DNA from: Candidatus Zixiibacteriota bacterium
Lineage (GTDB): Bacteria > Zixibacteria > MSB-5A5 > SM23-73-2
Length of the DNA: 64,000 nt
Assembly: GCA_030615745.1 (NCBI GenBank)
Contig: JAUWYR010000001.1
Span: forward strand, 1-64,000
Direction: 5' to 3'
Positions 41,590 through 50,058 of the stretch are shown here, in pieces. How positions within the stretch are numbered: the first letter of the stretch is position 1; every line of letters begins with the position of its first letter. Below the pieces are notes generated by a model. It had not been told where the DNA came from and searched no databases. It saw only the letters and a program-made list of their open reading frames with translations. Made by a program: the position numbers and the translations under genes.

Positions 41590-43344
41590 CTATTTGCTCC
41601 TTTTTTTAGATTCCAGTTTTATTAACTCCATGCCGCACTCCGGGCATTTCCCTGGCACATTAGAAAGGATATGATGATGCTCCTCCATGGGACAGGTATA
41701 AACATCTCTGTCCGTTTCGGTGATTGGCACCAAATCCATCCCGCATTCAGGACATTTACCCGGTCCTACCTGAAGTATATGACTATGCTCATCCATTGGG
41801 CAGGTGTAGACCTCCTCGGCATACTCTGCCTTTTTTTCAGGGGTAAGATTCAGATTCTTGACCTCAAGCTGTGCACCCTCATGAACATGCTCCTCTTCTT
41901 TTTTTATAACCGGTATCCTTTCCACTTCAACCTCTTTTGAAGTGTCCATCTTAGCCTTAATCATCTTTTGAATTGCTTCTTGGGTCTTGCTTTCAGAATC
42001 GAGCATGAACTGAGCGGAGACTACCACCACTTCATTCGGAAGAAGTCCTTCTTTAACCGCCAGGACCCCTCCCTCACCACTAACTCCGGTTATGATTTCT
42101 CTGGGTGTATATTTCCCCTCACCTATATCCACAAAAACTATCTCCCTTTTACCTGACCGAATCACCGCCTCCTCGGGAATCAGAGTTCTTTCCCCGGAGA
42201 GCTCAGATTCAATTACCACATTAGTATACATATCCGGCTTGAGTTTGAATCCGGGATTGGAAAACTCCAGGCGCACCTTTACATCACGTGTCTTTTGACT
42301 TAAATAAGGATAGATGTAGGTTAATTTTCCCTCGAAGGTCTCACCTGGAACATAGGGCAAAGTTATGGTGGCTTTCTGTCCCAGCTTTATATAGGGGAGC
42401 TCATATTCATAGATCGTGGCTAACACCCAAACGGTTGAAAGATCAGCTATCCGGAAAAGATCTGATCCTGCTTTAACATAACCTCCTTCGATAGCGTTTT
42501 TATGGATCACTACCCCTTTTGTTAGTGAATAGATGGTCAAAGTTTTTTTGACCTCCCCGGTTTGTTCCAATCTTCTGATCTGGTCTTCATTGATATCCCA
42601 GTATTCTAACCGCCTGCGTGAGGAATTCAGAAGTTCTAAGGCACCCTCTCTGGCTTCCTTAAAGGGGCTATCTTTAAGTTCTTGATAGCCCTTCAAAGAG
42701 GTTAAATATTCTTCCTGAGTGCTGACCAACTCCGGTGAATATAATTCCAGAAGTGGTTGCCCTTTTTCCACCACCTCCCCAGTGGTGTTTACATAAAGTT
42801 TCTCGATCCAACCTGCGATTTTGGTGTTAATGATGTAAAGCTTCTTCTCATCGTAATCGATATGTCCCACAGTTCGGATGGTGCGGGTCAAATTACCGGT
42901 TTTAACCGGTGCAGTTCTGAGACCCATATTTTGAACAGTAACAGGGTCTATAAAGATAGCACCCTCTGCTATCTCATCTTCATAAACAGGTATCAAATCC
43001 ATTCCCATGGGAGATTTGCCTGCCTTATCCGAAATATAAGTTGGGTCCATGGGCGCTCGCCAGTATTTGATTTTTCGCTCTCCTTTGGGTTTAGTGGTGC
43101 CAGCAGAGGCACTTTTAATGGGGGTCAACTTCATTCCACAGACAGGACAGTTCCCTGGTCCCTCTTGAATTATCTCTGGATGCATACCACAGGAATAAAG
43201 TTGCTTAACAGAAGCCTCTCCCATTTGGACCAAATCCTTCGGACCAGAGGATCTTTTTCCCATTAAGAAGCCTAAAGCAACCCCAACGGTCAAAGTTAGA
43301 ATTGCCACCAAAATGATTGTAAGCAATTTTGTTTTCTTTTGCAT
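41590..43344 (-). CDS. cusB: CusB-type periplasmic adaptor with four metal-binding domains
   Basis: About 584 residues from ATG 43344 with AAAGGAGAG upstream; the longer frame lacks a site. N-terminal membrane helix, then a heavy-metal-binding domain (YSCGMHPEIIQEGPGNCPVCG), a second degenerate one, and the HlyD-like adaptor (YIINTKIAGWIEKLYVNTTG at ~160). Uniquely, two more metal-binding domains lie at the C-terminus: TCPMDEHSHILQVGPGKCPE and TCPMEEHHHILSNVPGKCPE. They probably present metal to CusA. Fused metal domains on both ends are unusual in length. Confidence 0.9.
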   Translation of the reverse strand: MQKKTKLLTIILVAILTLTVGVALGFLMGKRSSGPKDLVQMGEASVKQLYSCGMHPEIIQEGPGNCPVCGMKLTPIKSASAGTTKPKGERKIKYWRAPMDPTYISDKAGKSPMGMDLIPVYEDEIAEGAIFIDPVTVQNMGLRTAPVKTGNLTRTIRTVGHIDYDEKKLYIINTKIAGWIEKLYVNTTGEVVEKGQPLLELYSPELVSTQEEYLTSLKGYQELKDSPFKEAREGALELLNSSRRRLEYWDINEDQIRRLEQTGEVKKTLTIYSLTKGVVIHKNAIEGGYVKAGSDLFRIADLSTVWVLATIYEYELPYIKLGQKATITLPYVPGETFEGKLTYIYPYLSQKTRDVKVRLEFSNPGFKLKPDMYTNVVIESELSGERTLIPEEAVIRSGKREIVFVDIGEGKYTPREIITGVSGEGGVLAVKEGLLPNEVVVVSAQFMLDSESKTQEAIQKMIKAKMDTSKEVEVERIPVIKKEEEHVHEGAQLEVKNLNLTPEKKAEYAEEVYTCPMDEHSHILQVGPGKCPECGMDLVPITETDRDVYTCPMEEHHHILSNVPGKCPECGMELIKLESKKRSK

Positions 43345-43360
43345 AAAGCTCTCTCCTTTT

Positions 43361-44638
43361 TTATAGTAATGATTTGCCCACCATCTCCTCAAGTCTGGCG
43401 ATGGTTTTGAAATAAGAACTCAAAGCCTGATGATGGGCTATCTCATAATTGAAAAGGGTCACCTGATTGTTTAGCAAAGTCAGAAAATCGACTTTATTCA
43501 CCTGATAGCCAGACTTGGCGGACTCAAGGGACTGCCGAGCTTGAGGCAGGATAGCGGTCTGGTAAAGTTGGACTTCTTTTTTGAATTTGTTCAAGGAATA
43601 AAATAACTTCGACACCCCAAGCTTCACATAATTTTCGCCACCCTCATATTCTTGACGGGACGATTCTAAATCTAAAGATTTTTCCTGAACCTTTTTTTTC
43701 TGTTTAGACCAAAAGTAAAGCGGGATATTTATACCCGCAGAAAAAGAGACGAAATCCTTTCCTTTTACTGGATCCATCTTTACCTCATCTCTGATCCGGT
43801 AACTGGCTGATAAGGTGAAATCGGGCCAATACTCCCGGAGAGCTAAATCATAAGCTGACTGAGATGCACTCACAAAAAACCCTTTTCCCTTTAAATAAGG
43901 ATTGGTTTCTAAGGCTAAGCTTTGCAACTTCTCCTCGGAATAAGGGAATTCTTGGAAAGTTAAATCTGAAGCTTTCCCTAATGAATCCTGCGGATTCCGA
44001 TTGAGCAGAATGTTTATCTTGGCCTGAATGATTTTTCTCATCTCCTCTAAGGAAATAAGTTTATCTATCATCTTGGAGACCTCCACTTGAGCTTTCAGAA
44101 CATCCTGCTGGATTCCTCTGCCTACCGAATATTTGGTGGAAGCTATGCGAGCAAGATCTTCTATTAGCAATTTGTTCTTCTGGGTAATCTCAATCGATTT
44201 CTGCAATAGGTAAAGTTGATAGTAATTTTGTTTCAGTTCACTCAGGATGAAGTTTTTAGTGGATTTATAGCCTTCCTTTGTTTTTTGGGCTAAACTTCTG
44301 GTGGTTTTCTCGGCAAGCCCCAGCTTTCCCGGGAAGGGGATTTTCTGAGTTAGCATCAACTCCAGTCCGCTCATGGGAGTCTGATCGAAAGACCAGGAAT
44401 CTATGGGTAGATTGGAGCCTACCATTTTGAAAAAAGGATCGGGAAGTGATCCAGCCTGAGGCACCTTTGCCTCAAAGGCTTTGTAGCGAAGTTCAGCAGC
44501 TTTCAGGTCCGGATTGGCTCTGAGAGCTTCAGTGATCAGGGAATCTAAGATTAGCTCTTGTGCCAGGCTCGGCTGCGACATTAGTGTGAGAAGGCTCAAA
44601 CAAATTGCCAGCCCACACCTAAAAAAAGATAGTCTCAA
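43361..44638 (-). CDS. cusC: TolC-like outer-membrane efflux protein (CusC)
   Basis: About 425 residues from TTG 44638, five bases after AAGGAGG; the frame continues 16 codons upstream without a site. Signal peptide ending SLAQ. Two OEP repeats: LRANPDLKAAELRYKA and RASTKYSVGRGIQQDVLKAQ-like segments, and a late AILPQARQSLESAKSGYQVN, the usual TolC periodicity. It forms the outer-membrane channel for CusA/CusB; stop lies 16 bases before cusB. Confidence 0.88.
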   Translation of the reverse strand: MRLSFFRCGLAICLSLLTLMSQPSLAQELILDSLITEALRANPDLKAAELRYKAFEAKVPQAGSLPDPFFKMVGSNLPIDSWSFDQTPMSGLELMLTQKIPFPGKLGLAEKTTRSLAQKTKEGYKSTKNFILSELKQNYYQLYLLQKSIEITQKNKLLIEDLARIASTKYSVGRGIQQDVLKAQVEVSKMIDKLISLEEMRKIIQAKINILLNRNPQDSLGKASDLTFQEFPYSEEKLQSLALETNPYLKGKGFFVSASQSAYDLALREYWPDFTLSASYRIRDEVKMDPVKGKDFVSFSAGINIPLYFWSKQKKKVQEKSLDLESSRQEYEGGENYVKLGVSKLFYSLNKFKKEVQLYQTAILPQARQSLESAKSGYQVNKVDFLTLLNNQVTLFNYEIAHHQALSSYFKTIARLEEMVGKSLL

Positions 44639-44713
44639 TTTAACCTCCTTAAGTAAAAGACAAAAACACCCCCAAAGGGGCAACAAAGCATTGCCTCTTA
44701 GCTTAAAGAGGTA

Positions 44714-45109
44714 TTAAATAAGAAAAGATGAATTAAGAAGATATAAGGGTGGGTCTCTGTTAAGGAGCACAAAAGGATAAGGATACAAGTTCGTAAGCTG
44801 GCTGGAATGATATTGGGTAATAAGTTCGACCTCCGATGTCAGCAAAATGGTCTTAGGTTTACCATCCTGGTGGGAAACAAGAACTGCAGGGGGACTCTCT
44901 TGTTTAGGATTTTCACTCATCTGACAGGGGCATTCGTTCTGCTCCATACCATTAGTTGGTGAGGGCTGAAAATAGCTCTCACAGCAGCAACAGGTGTTTT
45001 GCGATATGTCAGCTTTTTCGCAGGGGTCTCCAGAAACAGGTACAAAAAATAAAATGCTAACTATTAGAAGCAGTGCGATTTTTCCCACCATTTTTCTTTG
45101 TATCCTCAC
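44714..45109 (-). CDS. Cys-rich exported small protein at the head of the cus operon
   Basis: 131 residues from a GTG (or ATG 45091); signal-like N-terminus ending VSGD. Mature part has ISQNTCCCCESYF and NECPCQMSE. Clustered Cys and Met indicate metal binding. Placed first in the operon, before cusC, where small metal-binding proteins are often found. No family recognised; the start is uncertain. Confidence 0.65.
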   Translation of the reverse strand: MRIQRKMVGKIALLLIVSILFFVPVSGDPCEKADISQNTCCCCESYFQPSPTNGMEQNECPCQMSENPKQESPPAVLVSHQDGKPKTILLTSEVELITQYHSSQLTNLYPYPFVLLNRDPPLYLLNSSFLI

Positions 45110-45271
45110 TTTCTATTCCCCGCTCTCAAAAAATTATCCTTGAACGTCAAAAACATATACCTATTCTATACGAAAAACTTCATCCTATTTGTTTGAAATA
45201 TTGCTCATCTTGCAGAAATAGATTTTTTATTCTCATCGAAAAAGAAGGAATGCAAAAACTTGTTTTTGCAA

Positions 45272-45453
45272 TGTAGGGGAGCCCCTTGCCTGCCCGGCCA
45301 GGGTGGGCTCCCTTGCAGAGTGATAAAAGAAGTAGGTCGAAATTCCAATTTCGACAAGACAGATGTCGATTTTGGAAAATCGACCTACGAACTTTTGGAC
45401 GGGAGGGGTTCCCCCGCCAGAGGCGGGGGAATTCGCCAGGCTCAACAAGCCCC
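45272..45453. repeat. Composite hairpin repeats (GTAGGGGAGCCCC, GTAGGTCGA, CCGCCAGAGGCGG)
   Basis: TGTAGGGGAGCCCC with CTGCCCGGCCAGGG and GGGCTCCC; GTAGGTCGAAAT...ATCGACCTAC (45332-45388) with nested AATTCCAATT and GTCGATTTTGG arms; and a CCCCCGCCAGAGGCGGGGG hairpin with TTCGCCAGGCTCAACAAG. Closely related to 7021-7112. Confidence 0.75.
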
Positions 45454-45474
45454 TCTCCTAATTGTTTTTGCATT

Positions 45475-45556
45475 GTCATTGCGAGGAACGAAGTAACGAA
45501 GCAATCTCATGAAATTTTCGCTACTTAGAGATTGCTTCGCTAACGCTCGCAATGAC
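45475..45556. repeat. GTCATTGCGAGGAACGAAG...GCTCGCAATGAC repeat
   Basis: Ends GTCATTGCGAG and CTCGCAATGAC; inner GAAGCAATCTC and GAGATTGCTTC. Relatives of this unit are widespread in bacterial genomes of many phyla. A second copy is within 48168-48232. Confidence 0.85.
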
Positions 45557-45602
45557 GTTTCAAAAAGAAAGAGACGGGAGGGGATAAACCCCTCCCCTAC
45601 AG

Positions 45603-45680
45603 TGTGCGTTTACTGTTTACCACCTACTGTTTACCGTTTACTGTTTTCTGTCTACCGTTTACCGTTTACTGTCCACTGTC
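45603..45680. repeat. Short tandem repeat, TACTGTTTACCGTT-type units
   Basis: About ten imperfect units of TTTACTG and TTTACCG in reverse orientation to the GCAGTAAACAG repeats at 33205. No gene in it. Confidence 0.75.
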
Positions 45681-45701
45681 TACTAATCCGTTTCATCTGT
45701 T

Positions 45702-45782
45702 CCTCAAGGATGTTATCATCCTTGAGGAAATAGGTTGGGTGGGTACCTCTGCCTGGCCAGGGATAACATCCACTCTGAACGG
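45702..45782. repeat. CCTCAAGGATGTTATCATCCTTGAGG hairpin plus CTGGCCAGGGATAACATC module
   Basis: Same two-module composite as 34872-34951. The whole of 45110-45837 is repeat DNA without a gene. Confidence 0.75.
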
Positions 45783-45837
45783 AAAACGTTCCGTTGGGGC
45801 AGAAGTTCAACTTCTGTCCTAACATATTTATTGATTT

Positions 45838-47973
45838 TTAAAAATGAATTCTTTCCTTTTTCTCAGGTTTTCTTTCCATAACCCGGAATTTTAATGTATC
45901 TGCTCCCTGAGCCAAAGGAGGTCCTGAATGAAGTCTGCAATACTCTTTGGGAACCGTCTGTTCGGTAAAGACCTCGGTGATCACCTTTGGGCACTCCTCG
46001 GTGGCAAGGTCTCCTGATTCTAAACATACTGTTCTGAAGACAATTCCAGGTGGAATCTCGAAATCTTTTTCGTCCAGACCAAGGTGGGCGAACTTCATGA
46101 ACTCGGTCCACACAGGAAGTGCAGTTACTGCACCTGTTGAGTTTTCCCCGATTTTAGTTTTATCATCAAACCCTATCCATACACTGGAGGTTATCTGAGG
46201 TGTAAAGCCAATAAACCAGTTATCCATACATTCATCCGAGGTGCCGGTTTTTCCACCTGCGGTGCGATTAAACCCCCATAGCCTTACTCCCCTTCCAGTT
46301 CCAAAATCTATCACTGTCTGAAGCATCGTTGTTATTATGTAGGATGTCTGTGCAGACAATATCTCTTCTTTTTTTGGGGTTGTGGTCTCCTCTAAGAGAT
46401 TACCATATCTGTCAACCACCTTTAAAATGAATCTCGGTTCCACTCTGATCCCATGGTTGGGAAAGACTGAATAAGCATTGGTTATCTGAAGCAAAGTTAC
46501 CTCAGAGGTTCCGATAGCTAAAGAGGGAACAGGTAAAAGAGGGGTCTTTATTCCCATCTTAGAGCCATAAAAAACAGCCTGCTGTGGACCTATTTTCTGA
46601 AGAAGCTTAATTGAGATCAGATTCCTTGAGACCCTTAAAGCTTCTCTTAAGGTCATTGGTCCTCTGAAGGTGTGGTCGAAATTCTCAGGTCGCCACTCCT
46701 TACCATCTCCCCCGATCAAGATTATCGGAGTATCGTAGATTATATCCACAGGTGTATAGCCATTTTCAATGGCAGCAGTGAAGACAAAAGGCTTGAATGC
46801 TGAGCCGGGCTGGCGAAGCGCCTGAACCGCTCTGTTGAATTCGCTCTCTTTAAAATCTCTGCCTCCAACCATTGCGATGATGTCGCCAGTCTCATTGTCT
46901 AAAGCAACTAAAGCACCTTGAATTTTTTTATACTCCCTTATCTCATTTGATAAACTGTCTTCATAAACTATGGTATAGTCCTCCTCATCGATTCCGTGGG
47001 TGTTTTCTATTTTCTTCTGGAGGGTATCAAGCTGAGTGGTTAATATTTTCTCCGCCTCATTTTGCAGATTAGCCTTTAAGGTGGTGTAAACAGATAGTCC
47101 ACCTGAATAGAGAATTTTCTCTCCATATTTTTCTAAAAGATATTGCCTTACCATCTCGGCGAAATATGGGGCATGATTAGAGGAGCCGATATTTAGGTTG
47201 ATCTCGAGGGGAAGAGCTTTCAGGCTGTCGCACTGCTCTTTAGTCAGCTTCCCAAAAATTTTTAAAGAATTCAAGACCAGATTCCTTCTATTCAAAGCCA
47301 ACCTCGGATGATTAACAGGTGAGTAGCGACCTGGAGATTTCAAAAGTCCTATCAAAAGGGCACACTCAGAGAGGTTTAATTTGTCCACATTTTTGTTAAA
47401 ATACATCTGAGCTGCTGCCTCAACACCATAGGTTCCTTTCCCAAAATAGCACTGATTCAGATACATCTCTAAAATCTCATCCTTGGAATAGTTCCTCTCG
47501 ATCTTTATTGCTGTTAAAATCTCTTTGATCTTTCGTGCGATTGTTCTTTCCGGGGTTAAAAACAAAATCCTTGCGAGCTGTTGGGTGATTGTGCTTGTTG
47601 CTCTGATTTTCTTCATATTCACCAGGGCAACAAAGGATGCACGTGCTAAAGAGTAAATATTTACACCCCAGTGCGAATAGAATTTCCGGTCCTCTGTGGC
47701 TAAAAGTGCATCTAATAAATAGGGCGGCATATTTTTTAGAGGAACATAAATTCTCCTCTCAGAGAAAAATTCCTGCAAAAGCTCTCCATCAAAAGAATAG
47801 ATTTTAGTGGATAAGCTGGGCTCAATATTTCTAAGTTGTGCTAATGATGGAAGGTCTTTTTTATAAACAGAATAGGTCTTTAAAACTGCAAAGACTGCAA
47901 GAGCAAAAAAAATAGAAAGAATTAAAATACTTAGCTTTCTTTTGCTTTTAAAAAAGGATTTTTTTGAGTTCAT
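45838..47973 (-). CDS. Bifunctional penicillin-binding protein 1A (transglycosylase/transpeptidase)
   Basis: 711 residues. One N-terminal membrane helix, then a GT51 domain (ATEDRKFYSHWGVN, ITQQLARILFLTPE, LNQCYFGKGTYGVEAAA) at ~90-260 and a transpeptidase domain with SAFK (RQPGSAFKPFVFTAA), SRN (SRNLISIKLL) and KTGT (GGKTGTSDECMDNWFIGF). It polymerises and cross-links peptidoglycan. Cells with such a gene are Gram-negative-type walls. Monocistronic in the window. Confidence 0.95.
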   Translation of the reverse strand: MNSKKSFFKSKRKLSILILSIFFALAVFAVLKTYSVYKKDLPSLAQLRNIEPSLSTKIYSFDGELLQEFFSERRIYVPLKNMPPYLLDALLATEDRKFYSHWGVNIYSLARASFVALVNMKKIRATSTITQQLARILFLTPERTIARKIKEILTAIKIERNYSKDEILEMYLNQCYFGKGTYGVEAAAQMYFNKNVDKLNLSECALLIGLLKSPGRYSPVNHPRLALNRRNLVLNSLKIFGKLTKEQCDSLKALPLEINLNIGSSNHAPYFAEMVRQYLLEKYGEKILYSGGLSVYTTLKANLQNEAEKILTTQLDTLQKKIENTHGIDEEDYTIVYEDSLSNEIREYKKIQGALVALDNETGDIIAMVGGRDFKESEFNRAVQALRQPGSAFKPFVFTAAIENGYTPVDIIYDTPIILIGGDGKEWRPENFDHTFRGPMTLREALRVSRNLISIKLLQKIGPQQAVFYGSKMGIKTPLLPVPSLAIGTSEVTLLQITNAYSVFPNHGIRVEPRFILKVVDRYGNLLEETTTPKKEEILSAQTSYIITTMLQTVIDFGTGRGVRLWGFNRTAGGKTGTSDECMDNWFIGFTPQITSSVWIGFDDKTKIGENSTGAVTALPVWTEFMKFAHLGLDEKDFEIPPGIVFRTVCLESGDLATEECPKVITEVFTEQTVPKEYCRLHSGPPLAQGADTLKFRVMERKPEKKERIHF

Positions 47974-48054
47974 AATAAGAAAATTAACTTATCCATCTGA
48001 GGTGTCAAGGAAAATATTTTTGCACAGATGGATTCTATTTCTACAACTCTTCTG

Positions 48055-48120
48055 AAGTGCAAAGCTTCAGCTTTGCTTGTAAACCTGAAGGTTTATCGTC
48101 AAGATGCTTTGCACACTCCA
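48055..48120. repeat. Copy 8 of the GCAAAGC/GTAAAGC hairpin family
   Basis: AAGTGCAAAGCTTCAGCTTTGC, AAACCTGAAGGTTT and a terminal GCTTTGCACACTCCA; a longer element whose outer arms TGCAAAGC and GCTTTGCA also pair. Confidence 0.75.
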
Positions 48121-48133
48121 AATTTTTTATCAC

Positions 48134-48263
48134 TAGTGTAGTGTCTCACAAATAGCTTTACTATCCTGTCATTCCGGGCAAAGCGAGGAATCTCGGCAAG
48201 AGATTGCTTCGCCCACATGGGCTCGCAATGACAGTGTAAAGAAATGTTAGAGACACCACACTA
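48134..48263. mobile_element. 130-bp MITE-like element with 14-base terminal inverted repeats
   Basis: TAGTGTAGTGTCTC and GAGACACCACACTA are inverted ends with one mismatch. The core (48168-48232) is a GTCATTCCGGGCAAAGCGAGG...GGCTCGCAATGAC repeat. No coding frame. Looks like a non-autonomous transposon that carries a widespread repeat. Confidence 0.65.
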
Positions 48264-48270
48264 TTTTTTA

Positions 48271-48320
48271 GGCACAAATTTATTCGTGCATTTTTTGCAC
48301 AGATAGAATCTGTGCCTACA
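48271..48320. repeat. Second copy of the GTAGGCAC...GTGCCTAC composite
   Basis: GGCACAAATTTATTCGTGC followed by GCACAGATAGAATCTGTGC and CTAC, as at 699-766. Lies just before tyrS. Confidence 0.75.
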
Positions 48321-48421
48321 AGTTTTTCTCAACTCTGAGCGTTTTTAAATTAAAATTAGCTTGCATTTATAAGTTGAATAATTATAATATAATCAATATT
48401 TTTACGAATTTCGGAGGTTGG

Positions 48422-49636
48422 ATGTTAGGAGTAAAAGAGCAGATGGAAGTGATCAAAAGGGGAGCAGTGGAGATAATTCCAGAGGAGGAGCTTTTAAGGA
48501 AAATAAAAAATTCGATTAAAAGTGGAAAGCCCTTGAGGGTGAAACAGGGATTTGATCCGACTGCACCGGATATTCATCTTGGTCATACTGTGGGATTAAG
48601 GAAATTAAGGCAATTCCAGGAGCTGGGTCACAAGATTATTTTAATTATTGGTGATTACACCGGGATGGTTGGGGACCCATCGGGCAGGTCTATAACCCGA
48701 CCTCAGCTCAGCTACAAGGAAGTGAGAGAAAATGCAGAGACTTACCAGAAGCAGTTTTTCAAGGTTATCGATAAGAGCAAAACCGAGGTTCATTTCAATG
48801 GCGAATGGTTCTCCAAGATGAGCTTTCAGGGAATCATCCAACTCGCTTCTAAATTCACTTTGGCTCGAATGCTGGAAAGGGATGATTTCTCCAACCGATA
48901 TTCTAAACAGGTCCCTATAAGTTTACATGAGCTTTTTTATCCTTTGATGCAAGGATACGATTCAGTGGCTATCAAGGCTGATGTTGAAATAGGAGCAACA
49001 GAGCAAAAGTTCAATTTATTGACCGCAAGGCAAATTCAACAGGAGTATGGTGTGAAGCCTCAGGTTATTTTGACTTTACCGGTTTTGCCAGGAACTGATG
49101 GTGTGCAGAGGATGAGCAAATCAACTGGAAATTATATCGGTATCGATGAATCCCCAAAGCAAATCTTTGGAAAGATAATGTCAGTTCCGGATGATTTGAT
49201 CTACCCCTATTTTGAGCTTTTGACAGATGTTTCATCTGAGGAGTTAAAAGAAATTAAGAATGATCTGGAGAAAAAAGAGAAAAATCCTATGGATTTTAAA
49301 AAGAGATTAGGAATAAAAATTGTTTCGATGTACCATTCAGAAAAAGAAGCTTTAGAAGCAAAAAAAGAATTTGAGAAAGTCTTTTCAAAAAAAGAGCTTC
49401 CAGAAGAAATTCCTATTTACGAATTGAGATATGAAAAGCCTAAGATCTGGATTGTAAAACTTTTAACTATGACAGGATTGGTTTCCTCATCCAGTGAGGC
49501 CCGAAGGTTAATCAGACAGGGAGGAGTTTATTTGAATGGTAAAAGGGTGGATGATGAGAACTTGGAGATAAGTGTTGAAGAAGAAAAAGTTTTGAAGGTG
49601 GGGAAAAGGAAGTTTTTAAAGGTCATTAGTGCCTAA
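48422..49636 (+). CDS. tyrS: Tyrosyl-tRNA synthetase (KMSKS/TyrZ type)
   Basis: 404 residues from ATG 48422 with GGAGG four bases upstream; the frame is open to an earlier ATG at 48374 without a site. Class I signature HLGHTVGLRK near residue 46 and RMSKSTGNYI near 233 (KMSKS form, rather than KFGKS), and a C-terminal S4 RNA-binding domain (SSSEARRLIRQGGVYLNGK). It charges tRNA-Tyr. Confidence 0.96.
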   Translation: MLGVKEQMEVIKRGAVEIIPEEELLRKIKNSIKSGKPLRVKQGFDPTAPDIHLGHTVGLRKLRQFQELGHKIILIIGDYTGMVGDPSGRSITRPQLSYKEVRENAETYQKQFFKVIDKSKTEVHFNGEWFSKMSFQGIIQLASKFTLARMLERDDFSNRYSKQVPISLHELFYPLMQGYDSVAIKADVEIGATEQKFNLLTARQIQQEYGVKPQVILTLPVLPGTDGVQRMSKSTGNYIGIDESPKQIFGKIMSVPDDLIYPYFELLTDVSSEELKEIKNDLEKKEKNPMDFKKRLGIKIVSMYHSEKEALEAKKEFEKVFSKKELPEEIPIYELRYEKPKIWIVKLLTMTGLVSSSSEARRLIRQGGVYLNGKRVDDENLEISVEEEKVLKVGKRKFLKVISA

Positions 49637-49703
49637 AGTAATAATTTAAGTCAATAAACTAATTGCTTAGTGCATATAGCTTAAAAAATTTCCAATTTTT
49701 TCC

Positions 49704-49732
49704 TTGACAAAATAATTTTAACTTATTAATTT
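49704..49732 (+). promoter_or_regulatory. Possible promoter of the giant beta-helix gene
   Basis: TTGACA and TAATTT with a 17-base spacer, ~330 bases before the start. The intervening leader holds no gene, so a long 5' UTR is implied. Confidence 0.4.
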
Positions 49733-50058
49733 AGTCTAAAATATTAGGGCAATGAGGGGGTACCCTATTTTTCAAGACCTTAAAATTTTCGTGATTTTGC
49801 ATTATTTTAGGGATGATAATGATTTATTATCTTCCTTCTCTAAAAAAGTTAAATCTTTTTAACCAGGGGGTGAAATATGCATTCGCCTTAAGCTATTTTT
49901 TTTAAAGGTTTGAAGCTACCTGAAAACGCTTCAGGGAGTTAATCAGGGATGAGAAAAATTCTTTTACTTAAGAAAGGAGGAATTGCCAAAAGTTACTATT
50001 ATTAGGTTTCTCTTTTAATCCAAAATAAGAATTCAACTTTAAGTAGAAAGGAACTGAA

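Noticed and set aside
45180-45822. Several overlapping short frames in the 45 kb spacer
   Set aside because: They lie within hairpin and heptamer repeats and share no family features.
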